A DNA stretch of 64,000 nucleotides from an uncultured Prevotellaceae bacterium (GCA_949299545.1 CASGAM010000026.1:62001-126000), one strand, 5' to 3'. Shown: positions 9,512 to 19,774, counted from the stretch's first letter. The notes: generated by a model from the sequence alone, not told the origin. Numbers and translations: made by a program.

Positions 9512-9553
9512 AAGTACTTTTGTAATCTATTTACTAATGGCATAAAATTCTAC

Positions 9554-9583
9554 GGGGATGCCGGTGAGACCGGCGTTCCCCTT
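9554..9583 (+). terminator. Hairpin between GH98 and GH43 genes
   Basis: GGGGATGCCGGT pairs with ACCGGCGTTCCCC (with one bulge) around a short loop. Only a short T-poor tail follows, so it may stop transcription weakly or stabilise mRNA ends. Confidence 0.5.
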
Positions 9584-9604
9584 ATTAAATAACCAACATT
9601 ATAA

Positions 9605-11686
9605 ATGATGAAAATAACTAAGTTTTTAAGAAAGTTCCAGTTCGTCCCGTTATGTGTTGCATGCACTTTTGCACCGGGGCTGATTGATGAGGCAGTCGGA
9701 AGTGACAAGTATGTTTTTAATGGTGCCGGTAATCCCTATCTTCCTTTGTGGGAACATTTGCCCGATGGTGAGCCGAGGGTATTTGAAGATCCGGATAATC
9801 CCGGTAAATACAGAATTTATATTATCGGGTCGCACGATTTGCGGATGAACAGCTATTGTGGCCCGGATATTCGTATGTGGTCTGCCCCTGTTGAGGATCT
9901 TTCAAGTTGGCGTGACGAAGGCCCTATCTTTACATATAAGGTAGGAGAAAAGTGGGATGTGATGTATGCTCCGGATTTGGTTGAAGTAAATCGCAAAGAT
10001 GGTACCAGAGAGTATTATTTATATCCGCACAGTCGTGGCTATGGCAGAGAAGCTATGGTTGCAAAAGGAAGTCGCCCTGATGGCCCCTTTACACCGGTCA
10101 ATCTGAATGAAGACGGGACACGTACGTTGCCTGGCAGTATTTTGGGCTTTGACCCGTCTATTTATGTGGAAAAGGTTACTGATCCTAATGATCCGGATTA
10201 TAATATTGGTTTCCGTGCTTATGGTTACTGGGGGTTCCAAAGGTCATTGGCTGCTCAACTTGACCAGAACACGATGTATTCAGTACGTCCGGGGACAGAA
10301 ATTATTCCTTATTTTATGCCGGCAGGATTGCGTTATGGCGAGCTGAGGGAGCCTGATAAGGAATATCCTTGTATTTATCCGGGAGAAGATCTCGGCACAT
10401 TTAATTTCTTTGAGGCTTCTTCTATTCGTAAGATAGGTAATAAATATGTTACGATTTATAGTGGATATTCAGGTCCTGATTATGGTATAGGGAGCAGTAA
10501 TTCCGCTTTGCGGTATGCGTATAGTGATTCTCCGCTGGGACCTTGGAAGAGTGGCGGTGTGTTGGTGGATTCCCGTGCGCCGGAACTTAATCAAGATGGA
10601 ACGCGCCTGCAAACGACTAATGGTGGACATAATACACATGGAAGTATAGAACAAATAAATGGCCAGTGGTATGTGTTTTACCATCGTCCTCCCCGTGGTT
10701 TCGGTTTCGCCCGTCAGGCTATGGTGGCGCCGATTCATGTTACTTCTGACGAACGTCCTGTGGCTCAGGGTGGAAAGGTTTCTATCTGCGCGTTTGATCC
10801 ATTTGCAAAAGATCAGAAGCGGACTGTAAAAGACAGTCAAGGAAATGAATACAAAGGAGCAGAAGTAACTTCAGAAGGTTTCCATGTTTTCGGACTTAAT
10901 CCATACCAGTATTATTCTGCGGGAATAGCTTGCTATTTGTCTGATATTCGTTTGCAACAGGATGCATGGGATATCTGGGATAACCATGCGCCGATATGCA
11001 ATGTCAAGAATGGTAATATTATTGGTTACAAGTATTTTGGCTTTGGCGGTTTGGAGAAAGATCAACTTGGATTGAAGGCCTTTTCCGGTACTAAGAAAGG
11101 GAATAACACTGAATTTAATTTGTTCTTAAAGCCGTCCACCGACAAGGCCTTTAAGATAAATGTATGGATGGACGGTCCATGGGCTAATGCGGCATGGAAA
11201 GGGGTCAAAATCGGTGAGATTAATGTACCTGCAGGTTCACCTCAAAAAGTGGCTCGCTTTGCGGTTAATGTTTCAAAATTTGTAGATGGACTTGATAAGA
11301 AACATGCTATTTATTTGGTTGCAGAAGGCCCGGGAAGCGAAAATCTGTTTGATTTGATGGGACTTGGTTTCAGTTCGAAGAACAATAAGATAGAGCGGCC
11401 TGTAGTGCCAACGGTAAGCATCAAAGCTGACGGTAAGCAGTTGGAAATGCCGCTTGTGCCGGTTCGTTCCAATGATATTAACGGTTTGACGGGTTATGAT
11501 GTTTACGAGGTAAATTGCCCATTGGCAGAGGGTGCTACGAAAGTGCCGAAGATTTCTGCAAGTGCTAGCGACAAGAAAGTGAAGATTTCTGTTACGCAAG
11601 CTAAGACTACAACTGACAAGGCTGTCGTTAAATTCGATTATAATGGTGTTGTGAAGACTTATAACGTTGTCTTTGGTAAGAAGTAG
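9605..11686 (+). CDS. GH43 family glycosidase with C-terminal carbohydrate-binding-like domain
   Basis: 693 residues with an N-terminal signal sequence. GH43 enzymes are inverting beta-xylosidases or alpha-L-arabinofuranosidases with a five-bladed propeller. The catalytic triad candidates are Asp62 (FEDPDNPG), Asp183 (GFDPSIY) and Glu270 (FFEASS); HNTHGS and YVFYHRP are the later blades' conserved motifs. Residues about 430-590 form a jelly-roll resembling CBM6 (VWMDGPW, FDLMGLGF), and a last Ig-like domain follows. Two ATGs (9605 and 9608) are equally possible. It lies 93 bases after the GH98 gene and is closed by a strong terminator, so it is the last gene of the xylan block in this window. 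Whether the substrate is arabinose or xylose is not readable from the sequence. Confidence 0.87.
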   Translation: MMKITKFLRKFQFVPLCVACTFAPGLIDEAVGSDKYVFNGAGNPYLPLWEHLPDGEPRVFEDPDNPGKYRIYIIGSHDLRMNSYCGPDIRMWSAPVEDLSSWRDEGPIFTYKVGEKWDVMYAPDLVEVNRKDGTREYYLYPHSRGYGREAMVAKGSRPDGPFTPVNLNEDGTRTLPGSILGFDPSIYVEKVTDPNDPDYNIGFRAYGYWGFQRSLAAQLDQNTMYSVRPGTEIIPYFMPAGLRYGELREPDKEYPCIYPGEDLGTFNFFEASSIRKIGNKYVTIYSGYSGPDYGIGSSNSALRYAYSDSPLGPWKSGGVLVDSRAPELNQDGTRLQTTNGGHNTHGSIEQINGQWYVFYHRPPRGFGFARQAMVAPIHVTSDERPVAQGGKVSICAFDPFAKDQKRTVKDSQGNEYKGAEVTSEGFHVFGLNPYQYYSAGIACYLSDIRLQQDAWDIWDNHAPICNVKNGNIIGYKYFGFGGLEKDQLGLKAFSGTKKGNNTEFNLFLKPSTDKAFKINVWMDGPWANAAWKGVKIGEINVPAGSPQKVARFAVNVSKFVDGLDKKHAIYLVAEGPGSENLFDLMGLGFSSKNNKIERPVVPTVSIKADGKQLEMPLVPVRSNDINGLTGYDVYEVNCPLAEGATKVPKISASASDKKVKISVTQAKTTTDKAVVKFDYNGVVKTYNVVFGKK

Positions 11687-11708
11687 TAAAGTAACGCTTC
11701 AAATAATT

Positions 11709-11750
11709 GCCTCTGAATATCTTTATCAATGGATATTCAGAGGCTTTTTA
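11709..11750 (+). terminator. Rho-independent terminator after the GH43 gene
   Basis: Perfect 13-bp stem (11709-11721 with 11732-11744) followed by T5. It ends the carbohydrate locus. Confidence 0.9.
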
Positions 11751-11914
11751 GTATTACTATTAAAGGATTAAGACGTAAATCTTAAAAAAAATTTAAAAAA
11801 GTGATAATAGGCCGTGCAATGTTATCACTTTATAAATTCCTTTTTTTCAATCTATATTTTTCGTAACTTGCGCGCTGTAATTATAAAATATAAATATTAC
11901 GTAGATTCAGCATT

Positions 11915-12811
11915 ATGAAAAGAAGTTTTTTTATACCTTTGATGGTGTCGGCCTGTATTGTGATGACAGGTTGTGTCAGCAAGAAGCAGTTTACAGGATT
12001 GGAAGCGAATCACAAGAAACTGCAAACTGAATATATAAACTTAAAGCAGACTTATCAGAATGCCCAGGTTGAATTGGCCGAGTATCGGGCGAGTGCGAAA
12101 AATCTGGAAGAACGTTTGGCTGAGAGTCAAAAAACTAATTCTGAGTTGCGTGAAGATTATGCGGCATTACAGAGTTCGTTGGATAAAAGTATCCAGCAAA
12201 ACACACAAGGAAATGTGAATATTTCAAAGTTAGTGGATGAGATTAATGCGTCAAACCGTTTTATCAAACAACTTGTAGAGGCTAAGTCTAAGTCTGATTC
12301 TTTGAATATGGTGCTTACTAACAATCTGACACGGTCACTTAGTCGGGATGAACTTCAAGAAGTGGATATTAAGGTCCTGAAAGGGGTCGTATATATCTCT
12401 CTTGCGGATAACATGTTATATAAGTCAGGTAGTTATGAAGTAAATGACCGCGCTCATGAAACGTTGAGTAAGATAGCCAAGATAATCACAGATTATAAGG
12501 ATTATGATGTTTTGGTGGAAGGCAATACTGACACAGTGCCCATCTCGCGTACAAATATCCGTAATAACTGGGATCTTAGTGCTTTGCGAGCTTCTTCGGT
12601 CGTACAGGTTCTTCAAAATCAGTACGGTGTAGATCCGAAAAGGTTGACAGCTGCCGGACGAGGAGAATATAATCCTATTGCTGGTAATGATACGGAATTA
12701 GGCCGCCAGCGAAATCGTAGAACACAGATTATCATAACGCCTAAATTGGATCAGTTTATGGATTTGATAGACCAAGCGCCAGATTCTGATGGGGTAAGTT
12801 CAAACGAGTGA
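11915..12811 (+). CDS. OmpA-family outer-membrane lipoprotein
   Basis: 298 residues. A lipobox VMTGC puts the lipidated cysteine at residue 20. Residues about 25-95 are a heptad-rich coiled coil (KKLQTEY...LEERLAESQ), and the C-terminal 120 residues are an OmpA domain with the peptidoglycan-binding pattern NTDTVP...NWDLSALRASSVV and RRTQIII. The protein probably links the outer membrane to peptidoglycan in the periplasm, like Pal or the OmpA-type proteins of Bacteroides. It is a single-gene unit: a TAACTTG box lies about 45 bases upstream (11864-11870) and a terminator follows. A 10-bp inverted repeat (11798-11807/11822-11831) sits further upstream. Confidence 0.9.
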   Translation: MKRSFFIPLMVSACIVMTGCVSKKQFTGLEANHKKLQTEYINLKQTYQNAQVELAEYRASAKNLEERLAESQKTNSELREDYAALQSSLDKSIQQNTQGNVNISKLVDEINASNRFIKQLVEAKSKSDSLNMVLTNNLTRSLSRDELQEVDIKVLKGVVYISLADNMLYKSGSYEVNDRAHETLSKIAKIITDYKDYDVLVEGNTDTVPISRTNIRNNWDLSALRASSVVQVLQNQYGVDPKRLTAAGRGEYNPIAGNDTELGRQRNRRTQIIITPKLDQFMDLIDQAPDSDGVSSNE

Positions 12812-12847
12812 TAATTCAGTATATATACTTTTAACTATTCATAACAA

Positions 12848-12884
12848 ATGGACGTATCAAAAAATGATGCGTCCATCTTTGTTT
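12848..12884 (+). terminator. Rho-independent terminator after the OmpA-like gene
   Basis: 12-bp stem (12848-12859 with 12865-12876, one G-T pair), A5 loop and a T-rich tail. Confidence 0.8.
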
Positions 12885-13033
12885 AATTAAAAAGTCAGCT
12901 ATACAGTATTAAGTGAATATGTTTTTTTCATTCATGGGATTTTCAATGGCTTTTATAAAATATCTGCTGTTGTGCAGTTCCTATAAAATAATTAACTTTA
13001 CAAGGTTAATCATTTTTAAAAAACACGTGTATT

Positions 13034-13354
13034 ATGAGTAGTGAAGATTCAAACAACAAAAATGTACTGCAAATAGAATTGACACCGGATATGGCGCAAG
13101 GGGTATATGCTAATATGGCTCTTATTGCACATTCTTCTTCTGAAGTGATCATTGATTTTGTAAGAGTTATGCCAGGTTTGCCTAAAGCAAACGTCCAGTC
13201 ACGCATCATTTTGGCACCGGAGCATGCAAAGAGACTTTTGTATGCGTTGCAAGATAATGTACTTAAGTATGAACAGGCGTTTGGTGAGATAAGATTGCCG
13301 GGAGATGGCGTGCGAACGATCGCGCCGTTTAAGATTAACAAGGGCGAAGCATAG
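13034..13354 (+). CDS. DUF3467 family protein
   Basis: 106 residues, soluble, no signal sequence. It matches the DUF3467 family, small acidic proteins with the core TPDMAQGVYANMALIAHSS and the end part AKRLLYALQDNVLKYE. The function is unknown. In Bacteroides the same gene sits between rpoC and rpsL; here it keeps its place before rpsL, but rpoBC is not upstream. A TAACTTTA box at 12993-13000, close to the -7 consensus, lies 34 bases before the ATG and suggests its own transcription. The 200-base gap to rpsL contains a second, better promoter, so co-transcription with rpsL is optional. Confidence 0.85.
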   Translation: MSSEDSNNKNVLQIELTPDMAQGVYANMALIAHSSSEVIIDFVRVMPGLPKANVQSRIILAPEHAKRLLYALQDNVLKYEQAFGEIRLPGDGVRTIAPFKINKGEA

Positions 13355-13445
13355 CTTTTTAATCTAAAAACAATATAAAAATTGTTAAATACAAAATTCA
13401 AATGTAAGATATTTGGCTGCCTATAAACTTTTAATGCGAGAATGT

Positions 13446-13476
13446 ATTGCACTTTACAATAAAATTCGTAACTTTG
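13446..13476 (+). promoter_or_regulatory. Main promoter of the ribosomal supercluster (rpsL)
   Basis: TAACTTTG at 13469-13476 is an exact -7 box; ATTG (three of four) lies 19 bases upstream. The leader to rpsL is about 75 bases, with an imperfect hairpin (CCAAAAGGC ... GCCCTTTTATGG) just after the box. Confidence 0.75.
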
Positions 13477-13557
13477 CAACCCAAAAGGCGGAAAAGTGCC
13501 CTTTTATGGCTTAGAATCTATAATTTACAAAATATAATAATTTAAAATTTTAAAAAA

Positions 13558-13941
13558 ATGCCTACTATTCAACAATTGGTAAGAAAGGGTAGAAAAGTGT
13601 TGGTAGACAAGAGCAAGTCGCCGGCTTTGGATAGCTGTCCTCAGCGTCGTGGCGTATGTGTGCGTGTTTACACTACAACACCTAAGAAACCGAATTCAGC
13701 AATGCGTAAAGTTGCTCGTGTGCGTCTGACAAACATGAATGAAGTTAACTCCTACATTCCGGGAGAGGGACACAATTTGCAGGAACACTCTATTGTTCTT
13801 GTACGTGGTGGTCGTGTAAAAGACCTTCCGGGTGTGCGCTATCACATCGTGCGTGGTACTTTAGATACTGCAGGGGTTGCAAACCGTACCCAGCGTCGTT
13901 CTAAGTATGGGGCAAAACGTCCTAAGGCGGGAAAGAAGTAA
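13558..13941 (+). CDS. rpsL: 30S ribosomal protein S12
   Basis: 127 residues, standard length. S12 lies at the decoding centre of the small subunit and checks codon-anticodon pairing. The conserved [14 protein letters not shown] loop and the [15 protein letters not shown] loop, both sites of classical streptomycin-resistance changes, are intact with lysine at the usual positions. First gene of the str block; rpsG follows after 118 bases. Confidence 0.98.
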   Translation: MPTIQQLVRKGRKVLVDKSKSPALDSCPQRRGVCVRVYTTTPKKPNSAMRKVARVRLTNMNEVNSYIPGEGHNLQEHSIVLVRGGRVKDLPGVRYHIVRGTLDTAGVANRTQRRSKYGAKRPKAGKK

Positions 13942-14059
13942 ATCCAAAGGAAAGAAAAACATTATTCACTAAGATTTGGTTTGTGAAAACAACGGTTGAG
14001 TAAATTCTCCAAAGGGGTATTGAAGCAAGTGTAACAGCCAAACTGAAAATTTAAGTAAA

Positions 14060-14536
14060 ATGAGAAAAGCAAAACCAAAAAAACGTGTGATCCTTCCGGA
14101 TCCGGTCTTTAACGATGTTAAAGTTTCAAAGTTTGTAAACCACTTGATGTATGATGGCAAGAAGAATATTTCTTATGAGATATTCTATGCGGCTCTTGAG
14201 GCTGTTAAAGCCAAGATGCAGAATGAAGAGAAAAGTGCGCTTGAAATATGGAGAACAGCGCTTGATAATGTAACTCCGCAGGTCGAAGTAAAATCACGTC
14301 GTATCGGTGGCGCGACATTTCAAGTTCCAACTGAAATTCGTCCAGATCGCAAGGAGTCAATTTCAATGAAAAATCTGATTTTATACGCCCGTAAACGTGG
14401 TGGTAAAACTATGTCAGATAAACTTGCCGCAGAGATCATGGATGCATACAATGAACAAGGTGGTGCATTCAAACGTAAAGAGGATATGCATCGTATGGCA
14501 GAGGCAAACCGCGCTTTTGCTCACTTTAGATTCTAA
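14060..14536 (+). CDS. rpsG: 30S ribosomal protein S7
   Basis: 158 residues, normal length for S7, a primary binder of the 16S 3' domain and the autogenous repressor of the str operon in E. coli. Typical blocks are MRKAKPKKR at the N-terminus (as in other Bacteroidota), [16 protein letters not shown] and the C-terminal [10 protein letters not shown]. Only 20 bases separate it from fusA, so the two are co-transcribed. Confidence 0.98.
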   Translation: MRKAKPKKRVILPDPVFNDVKVSKFVNHLMYDGKKNISYEIFYAALEAVKAKMQNEEKSALEIWRTALDNVTPQVEVKSRRIGGATFQVPTEIRPDRKESISMKNLILYARKRGGKTMSDKLAAEIMDAYNEQGGAFKRKEDMHRMAEANRAFAHFRF

Positions 14537-14556
14537 TTCATTTAGTTGATTGAACA

Positions 14557-16674
14557 ATGGCAAAACAAGATTTACATTTGACACGTAATATCGGTATCAT
14601 GGCTCATATTGATGCCGGTAAGACTACAACTTCTGAGCGAATCCTTTTTTATACGGGTTTGACGCACAAAATCGGAGAGGTTCATGATGGTGCTGCGACC
14701 ATGGACTGGATGGCTCAGGAGCAAGAGCGCGGTATTACTATTACATCGGCAGCGACTACGACGCGTTGGAAATGGAAAGATAATACCTATAAGATTAACT
14801 TGATTGACACTCCGGGACACGTAGACTTTACTGCCGAAGTGGAACGTTCTTTGCGTGTTCTTGACGGTGCTGTAGCTGCTTATTGTGCAGTAGGAGGTGT
14901 AGAGCCTCAGTCCGAGACTGTTTGGCGCCAGGCAGATAAGTATAATGTGCCACGTATAGGATATGTGAACAAGATGGACCGTTCTGGTGCTGATTTCTTC
15001 GAAGTGGTTCGTCAGATGAAGGATGTATTGGGCGCAAACCCATGTCCTGTTGTTATTCCTGTTGGTGCTGAAGAAAACTTCAAAGGCGTAGTTGACCTGG
15101 TAAAGATGAAGGCTATTATTTGGCATGATGAAACTATGGGGGCAGATTATTCTGTAGAGGATATTCCTTCAGAATTGCAGGCAGAGGCTGAAGAGTGGCG
15201 TGACAAAATGTTGGAAAAGGTTGCTGAGTTTGATGATGATTTGATGACGAAGTATTTTGATGATCCTTCAACAATTACTGAAGAAGAGATTTTGCGTGCA
15301 TTGCGTGCAGCAACAGTTTCTATGCAAGTAACTCCTATGCTTTGTGGCTCTTCTTTCAAAAACAAAGGCGTGCAGACTTTGTTGGATTATGTTTGTGCAT
15401 TCCTGCCTTCTCCATTAGATACGCCAAACGTCGTAGGTAAAAATCCTGATACTGGTGAAGAAGAAGATCGTAAGCCTTCTGAGGATGAGAAAACTTCAGC
15501 TTTGGCATTTAAGATTGCAACTGACCCATATGTTGGACGTTTGACGTTTATTCGTGTATATTCAGGTAAGGTCGTAGCCGGTTCTTATATTTACAATTCT
15601 CGTTCAGGCAAGAAAGAGCGTGTATCTCGTTTGTTCCAGATGCATTCTAATCATCAGAATCCTGTAGATGAAATTTCTGCTGGTGATATTGGTGCAGGAG
15701 TCGGTTTCAAGGATATTCGAACAGGAGATACATTGTGTGATGAAGACGCGCCGATCGTGTTGGAATCTATGGATTTCCCGGATCCTGTAATAGGTATAGC
15801 TGTAGAGCCGAAGACTCAGAAAGATCTGGATAAGTTGTCTAATGGTTTGGCTAAATTGGCTGAAGAAGATCCAACATTTACTGTGAAGACTGATGAGCAA
15901 ACAGGTCAGACGGTGATATCTGGTATGGGTGAACTTCATTTGGATATTATTATAGATCGCTTGAAACGTGAGTTTAAAGTTGAGTGTAACCAAGGTAAAC
16001 CTCAAGTAAATTACAAAGAGGCAATTACGAAGACGGTTAATTTGCGTGAAGTTTATAAGAAACAGTCTGGAGGACGTGGTAAATTCGCAGATATTATTGT
16101 GAATGTAGGCCCTATAGATGAAGATTATAAAGAGGGCGGTCTTCAGTTTGAGAATAAGGTTACCGGTGGTAATATTCCGAAGGAATTTATTCCTTCAGTG
16201 CAGAAAGGCTTCGAAAGTGCAATGAAGAATGGTATTCTTGGTGGATTCCCGATGGATAGCATGAAAGTGGAATTGCTTGATGGTTCGTTCCATCCAGTTG
16301 ACTCTGACCAGTTGTCATTTGAAATCTGCGCACTTCAGGCTTACAAGAATGCTTGTGCTCAGGCGAAGCCAGTTTTAATGGAACCGATTATGAAACTTGA
16401 AGTCGTTACTCCAGAAGAAAATATGGGTGATGTGATTGGTGACCTTAACAAGCGTCGTGGGCAGGTAGAAGGTATGGACACGAGTAGAAGTGGTGCCCGT
16501 ATAGTGAAAGCCATGGTGCCGTTGGCAGAAATGTTTGGATATGTAACAGCTCTGCGTACAATTACATCCGGGCGTGCAACTTCGTCAATGACTTACGATC
16601 ATCATGCTCCTGTTTCAAGTTCAATCGCGAAAGCCGTACTGGAAGAAATCAAAGGGCGTACCGATTTAGTATAA
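14557..16674 (+). CDS. fusA: Elongation factor G
   Basis: 705 residues, full length. EF-G is the GTPase that moves tRNA and mRNA through the ribosome. The GTP-binding motifs are intact: G1 AHIDAGKTT (16-24), the switch II DTPGH and NKMD, so this is a canonical GTP-hydrolysing copy rather than the GTPase-defective second EF-G known from some Bacteroides. Domains II-V follow in normal order. No tuf gene comes after it; the next gene is rpsJ, 93 bases away, behind a hairpin. Confidence 0.98.
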   Translation: MAKQDLHLTRNIGIMAHIDAGKTTTSERILFYTGLTHKIGEVHDGAATMDWMAQEQERGITITSAATTTRWKWKDNTYKINLIDTPGHVDFTAEVERSLRVLDGAVAAYCAVGGVEPQSETVWRQADKYNVPRIGYVNKMDRSGADFFEVVRQMKDVLGANPCPVVIPVGAEENFKGVVDLVKMKAIIWHDETMGADYSVEDIPSELQAEAEEWRDKMLEKVAEFDDDLMTKYFDDPSTITEEEILRALRAATVSMQVTPMLCGSSFKNKGVQTLLDYVCAFLPSPLDTPNVVGKNPDTGEEEDRKPSEDEKTSALAFKIATDPYVGRLTFIRVYSGKVVAGSYIYNSRSGKKERVSRLFQMHSNHQNPVDEISAGDIGAGVGFKDIRTGDTLCDEDAPIVLESMDFPDPVIGIAVEPKTQKDLDKLSNGLAKLAEEDPTFTVKTDEQTGQTVISGMGELHLDIIIDRLKREFKVECNQGKPQVNYKEAITKTVNLREVYKKQSGGRGKFADIIVNVGPIDEDYKEGGLQFENKVTGGNIPKEFIPSVQKGFESAMKNGILGGFPMDSMKVELLDGSFHPVDSDQLSFEICALQAYKNACAQAKPVLMEPIMKLEVVTPEENMGDVIGDLNKRRGQVEGMDTSRSGARIVKAMVPLAEMFGYVTALRTITSGRATSSMTYDHHAPVSSSIAKAVLEEIKGRTDLV

Positions 16675-16691
16675 ACTAATAATAAGAGGAT

Positions 16692-16737
16692 GAAGGTGTC
16701 GGTTAGCGAATGACTCTTAGCCGACATACCTTCTTCT
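16692..16737 (+). other. Hairpin in the fusA-rpsJ gap
   Basis: GAAGGTGTCGGTTAGC pairs with the TTAGCCGACATACCTTC segment (one bulge) and is followed by TTCTTTG. It could be a partial terminator, a processing site or an L4-type control site between the str and S10 blocks. Confidence 0.5.
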
Positions 16738-16767
16738 TTGATAATAAAAACATTAATTATTAAAAAG

Positions 16768-17073
16768 ATGAGTCAGAAAATCAGAATTAAATTGAAGTCT
16801 TACGACCATAATCTTGTAGACAAATCTGCCGAAAAGATTGTTAAAACGGTAAAGGCAACAGGTGCAATCGTTAGTGGCCCTATACCTCTTCCGACGCACA
16901 AGAGAATCTTCACTGTTAACCGTTCAACTTTCGTTAACAAGAAGTCACGTGAACAGTTTCAGTTGTCATCTTACAAACGTCTTATCGACATTTATAGCTC
17001 AACCGCAAAAACTGTTGATGCCTTGATGAAGTTGGAATTACCCAGTGGAGTTGAAGTTGAAATCAAAGTATAG
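16768..17073 (+). CDS. rpsJ: 30S ribosomal protein S10
   Basis: 101 residues from the ATG at 16768; an in-frame ATG 30 bases upstream would add ten hydrophobic residues not found in S10 and is rejected. S10 sits in the 30S head and also joins NusB in antitermination complexes. Conserved blocks: [23 protein letters not shown] and the [12 protein letters not shown] loop. First gene of the S10 block; rplC follows after 27 bases. Confidence 0.97.
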   Translation: MSQKIRIKLKSYDHNLVDKSAEKIVKTVKATGAIVSGPIPLPTHKRIFTVNRSTFVNKKSREQFQLSSYKRLIDIYSSTAKTVDALMKLELPSGVEVEIKV

Positions 17074-17100
17074 TTATTCATTTATATTAAAATTACTGAA

Positions 17101-17718
17101 ATGCCAGGATTATTAGGAAAGAAAATCGGAATGACATCCGTATTCAGTGCTGATGGTAAGAATGTGCCATGCACTGTTATCGAAGCTGGTCCTTGTGTAG
17201 TTACTCAGATTAAGAGTGTTGAGAAAGACGGTTATGCTGCTGTTCAGTTAGGCTTTGATGAAGCTAAAGAGAAGAACACTACCATGCCAATGATGGGACA
17301 CTTTAAGAAAGCTGGTACTACTCCCAAGAGGCACTTGGCTGAGTTCAAAGGTTTTGGAGAAGAGTTAAATTTAGGCGACACAGTGACTGTAGAGATGTTT
17401 GCTGATTCGACGTTCGTAGATGTAATTGGAACGTCAAAAGGTCGCGGCTTCCAAGGTGTTGTAAAGCGTCATGGTTTCGGTGGTGTAGGTCAGACGACTC
17501 ACGGTCAGCATAACCGTGCCCGCAAGCCGGGTTCTATCGGTGCATGTTCTTATCCAGCAAAGGTATTCAAAGGATTGAGAATGGGCGGTCAAATGGGTAA
17601 TGAACGCGTTACAACCCATAATTTACAAATATTAAAGGTAATTCCTGAACACAATCTGCTTTTGATTAAAGGGTCTGTTCCGGGTTACAATGGTTCAATC
17701 GTAATAATTGAGAAATAA
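17101..17718 (+). CDS. rplC: 50S ribosomal protein L3
   Basis: 205 residues. L3 starts 50S assembly and reaches towards the peptidyl-transferase centre. The N-terminal [12 protein letters not shown] and the central loop [23 protein letters not shown], which carries the PrmB-methylated Gln in other bacteria, are clear. Its stop codon overlaps the rplD start by one base (TAATG), indicating translational coupling. Confidence 0.98.
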   Translation: MPGLLGKKIGMTSVFSADGKNVPCTVIEAGPCVVTQIKSVEKDGYAAVQLGFDEAKEKNTTMPMMGHFKKAGTTPKRHLAEFKGFGEELNLGDTVTVEMFADSTFVDVIGTSKGRGFQGVVKRHGFGGVGQTTHGQHNRARKPGSIGACSYPAKVFKGLRMGGQMGNERVTTHNLQILKVIPEHNLLLIKGSVPGYNGSIVIIEK

Positions 17719-18347
17719 TGGAAGTTAGTGTTTTAAATATTAAGGGTGAGGATACCGGGAAAAAGGTAGTTTTAAATGATGCTATCTTTAATATCGAACC
17801 CAATGATCACGCCATTTATCTTGATGTTAAACAGTTCATGGCAAATCAGCGCCAAGGAACAGCTAAGGCAAAGGAAAGAAGTGAGGTGAGCGGATCAACC
17901 CGTAAATTGGGTCGTCAGAAAGGTGGTGGCGGTGCACGTCGTGGTGACATAAATTCACCGGTCTTGGTCGGTGGTGGACGTGTTTTTGGTCCAAAGCCAC
18001 GTGACTATAGTATTAAAGTCAACAAAAAAGTAAAGGCTTTGGCGCGTAGATCTGCTTTATCATATAAAGTGCGTGAGAACGCTTTAGTTGTTATTGAGGA
18101 TTTTACAATCGAAGCGCCAAAAACTAAACAGTTTGTAGAAATCATAAATAATCTTAAAGTTGATGGCAAGAAGGCGCTGTTCGTTTTGCCAGCATCTGAT
18201 AAAAACGTATATTTGTCAGCTCGTAACTTGGAACGTGTATGGGTTACACTTGCTTCTGCGCTGAATACTTATAATGTATTGAACGCAGATGTTATGGTTG
18301 TGACAGAGAACTCACTGAAAGTTGTCGATCAAATCTTAACAAAATAA
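17718..18347 (+). CDS. rplD: 50S ribosomal protein L4
   Basis: 209 residues. L4 lines the exit tunnel and in enterobacteria represses its own operon. The long tunnel loop with [21 protein letters not shown] is present, as is the typical N-terminal [15 protein letters not shown]. Overlaps rplC by one base; rplW follows after 15 bases. Whether the hairpin before rpsJ is an L4 target cannot be told by eye. Confidence 0.97.
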   Translation: MEVSVLNIKGEDTGKKVVLNDAIFNIEPNDHAIYLDVKQFMANQRQGTAKAKERSEVSGSTRKLGRQKGGGGARRGDINSPVLVGGGRVFGPKPRDYSIKVNKKVKALARRSALSYKVRENALVVIEDFTIEAPKTKQFVEIINNLKVDGKKALFVLPASDKNVYLSARNLERVWVTLASALNTYNVLNADVMVVTENSLKVVDQILTK

Positions 18348-18362
18348 GGAGATTGAACCATT

Positions 18363-18653
18363 ATGGGATATATCATTAAACCGCTGGTCACTGAGAAGAT
18401 GACTGCAATGACTGAGAAGCAGAATAAATTCGGCTTTCTTGTACGTCCTGAGGCTAATAAGATTGAAATTAAGAATGAGGTCGAGGCTTTGTATAATGTG
18501 ACTGTTGTTGCTGTAAATACTTGCAACTATGCAGGTAAGTCAAAGCGTCGTTATACAGTTTCAGGTCTTATTCAGGGTAGAAGAAATGCTTTCAAAAAAG
18601 CTGTCGTTACTTTGAAAGAGGGTGATACTATAGATTTTTATAGCAATATTTAA
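18363..18653 (+). CDS. rplW: 50S ribosomal protein L23
   Basis: 96 residues. L23 frames the tunnel exit and docks trigger factor and SRP. Conserved blocks: IIKPLVTEKM at the start and NKIEIKNEVEALYNV. An AAGGAG stretch lies 11-15 bases before the ATG, one of few Shine-Dalgarno-like sites in the cluster. rplB follows after 6 bases. Confidence 0.97.
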   Translation: MGYIIKPLVTEKMTAMTEKQNKFGFLVRPEANKIEIKNEVEALYNVTVVAVNTCNYAGKSKRRYTVSGLIQGRRNAFKKAVVTLKEGDTIDFYSNI

Positions 18654-18659
18654 TAAAAG

Positions 18660-19484
18660 ATGGCAGTACGTAAATTTAAGCCCACAACACCGGGGCAAAG
18701 GCACAAAATTATTGGTACTTTTGAAGAGATTACTGCATCGGTACCAGAGAAATCTCTTGTTTATGGCAAACGTTCAACAGGTGGCCGTAACAATGTCGGA
18801 AGGATGACAATGCGCTATATTGGCGGCGGTCATAAAAGAAAGTTACGTTTGATTGATTTCAAGAGGGATAAAGACGGTGTTCCAGCAGTAGTTAAAACGA
18901 TTGAATACGATCCGAACCGTTCGGCTCGTATAGCTTTGTTGTTTTATGCTGATGGTGAAAAACGTTATATAATTGCTCCTAATGGTTTGCAGGTTGGGAC
19001 TGTTTTGATGTCAGGAAAAGATGCTGCGCCTGAGATAGGTAATGCTCTTCCCCTTGAAAATATCCCAGTCGGTACGGTGATTCATAATATTGAATTACGT
19101 CCCGGACAGGGTGCTTTATTGGTCCGCTCTGCAGGCAATTTTGCTCAGTTAACTTCTCGTGAAGGACGGTATTGCGTAATAAAATTACCTTCAGGAGAGA
19201 CTCGTCAGATTTTGAGTGCATGTAAAGCTACTGTAGGAAGTGTAGGTAATTCTGATCATGCATTGGAGAGTTCTGGTAAAGCCGGCCGCTCTCGTTGGTT
19301 AGGTCGTCGTCCGCATAACCGAGGTGTGGTTATGAACCCGCATGACCATCCGATGGGTGGTGGAGAAGGACGTCAGTCTGGAGGGCATCCACGTTCACGC
19401 AAGGGATTGTATGCAAAGGGTCTTAAGACAAGGTCACCAAAGAAGCAGTCCAATAAGTATATAATCGAAAGATGTAATAAGTAA
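18660..19484 (+). CDS. rplB: 50S ribosomal protein L2
   Basis: 274 residues, normal length. L2 binds 23S domain IV and is needed for subunit joining and peptidyl transfer. The [21 protein letters not shown]-terminal block and the C-terminal [17 protein letters not shown] loop with the essential histidine are intact. rpsS follows after 20 bases. Confidence 0.98.
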   Translation: MAVRKFKPTTPGQRHKIIGTFEEITASVPEKSLVYGKRSTGGRNNVGRMTMRYIGGGHKRKLRLIDFKRDKDGVPAVVKTIEYDPNRSARIALLFYADGEKRYIIAPNGLQVGTVLMSGKDAAPEIGNALPLENIPVGTVIHNIELRPGQGALLVRSAGNFAQLTSREGRYCVIKLPSGETRQILSACKATVGSVGNSDHALESSGKAGRSRWLGRRPHNRGVVMNPHDHPMGGGEGRQSGGHPRSRKGLYAKGLKTRSPKKQSNKYIIERCNK

Positions 19485-19504
19485 CAAGTTAATCTGAGTA
19501 AATT

Positions 19505-19774
19505 ATGAGTCGTTCATTAAAAAAAGGTCCATATATAGAAGTTAAGCTCGAGAAGAAAGTTCTTGCTATGAATGAGAGTGGCAAGAAGAGCGTTGTAAAG
19601 ACATGGGCCAGAGCTTCAATGATATCTCCCGATTTTGTGGGACATACTATTGCAGTTCATAACGGAAACAAGTTTATTCCTGTTTATGTTACAGAAAATA
19701 TGGTTGGACATAAGTTGGGCGAGTTCGCACCTACACGTCGGTTCGGAGGCCATGCCGGTAATAAGAAGAAGTAA
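19505..19774 (+). CDS. rpsS: 30S ribosomal protein S19
   Basis: 89 residues. S19 forms the 30S head with S13 and contacts the A-site finger. Typical motifs are [11 protein letters not shown] at the N-terminus and the C-terminal [14 protein letters not shown]. Sits between rplB and rplV in the standard S10 order. Confidence 0.97.
   Translation: MSRSLKKGPYIEVKLEKKVLAMNESGKKSVVKTWARASMISPDFVGHTIAVHNGNKFIPVYVTENMVGHKLGEFAPTRRFGGHAGNKKK

Noticed and set aside
11798-11831. 10-bp inverted repeat AAAGTGATAA / TTATCACTTT before the OmpA-like gene
   Set aside because: Could be an operator or a second terminator, but it lies far from the start, in an A/T-rich region, and nothing ties it to a regulator.
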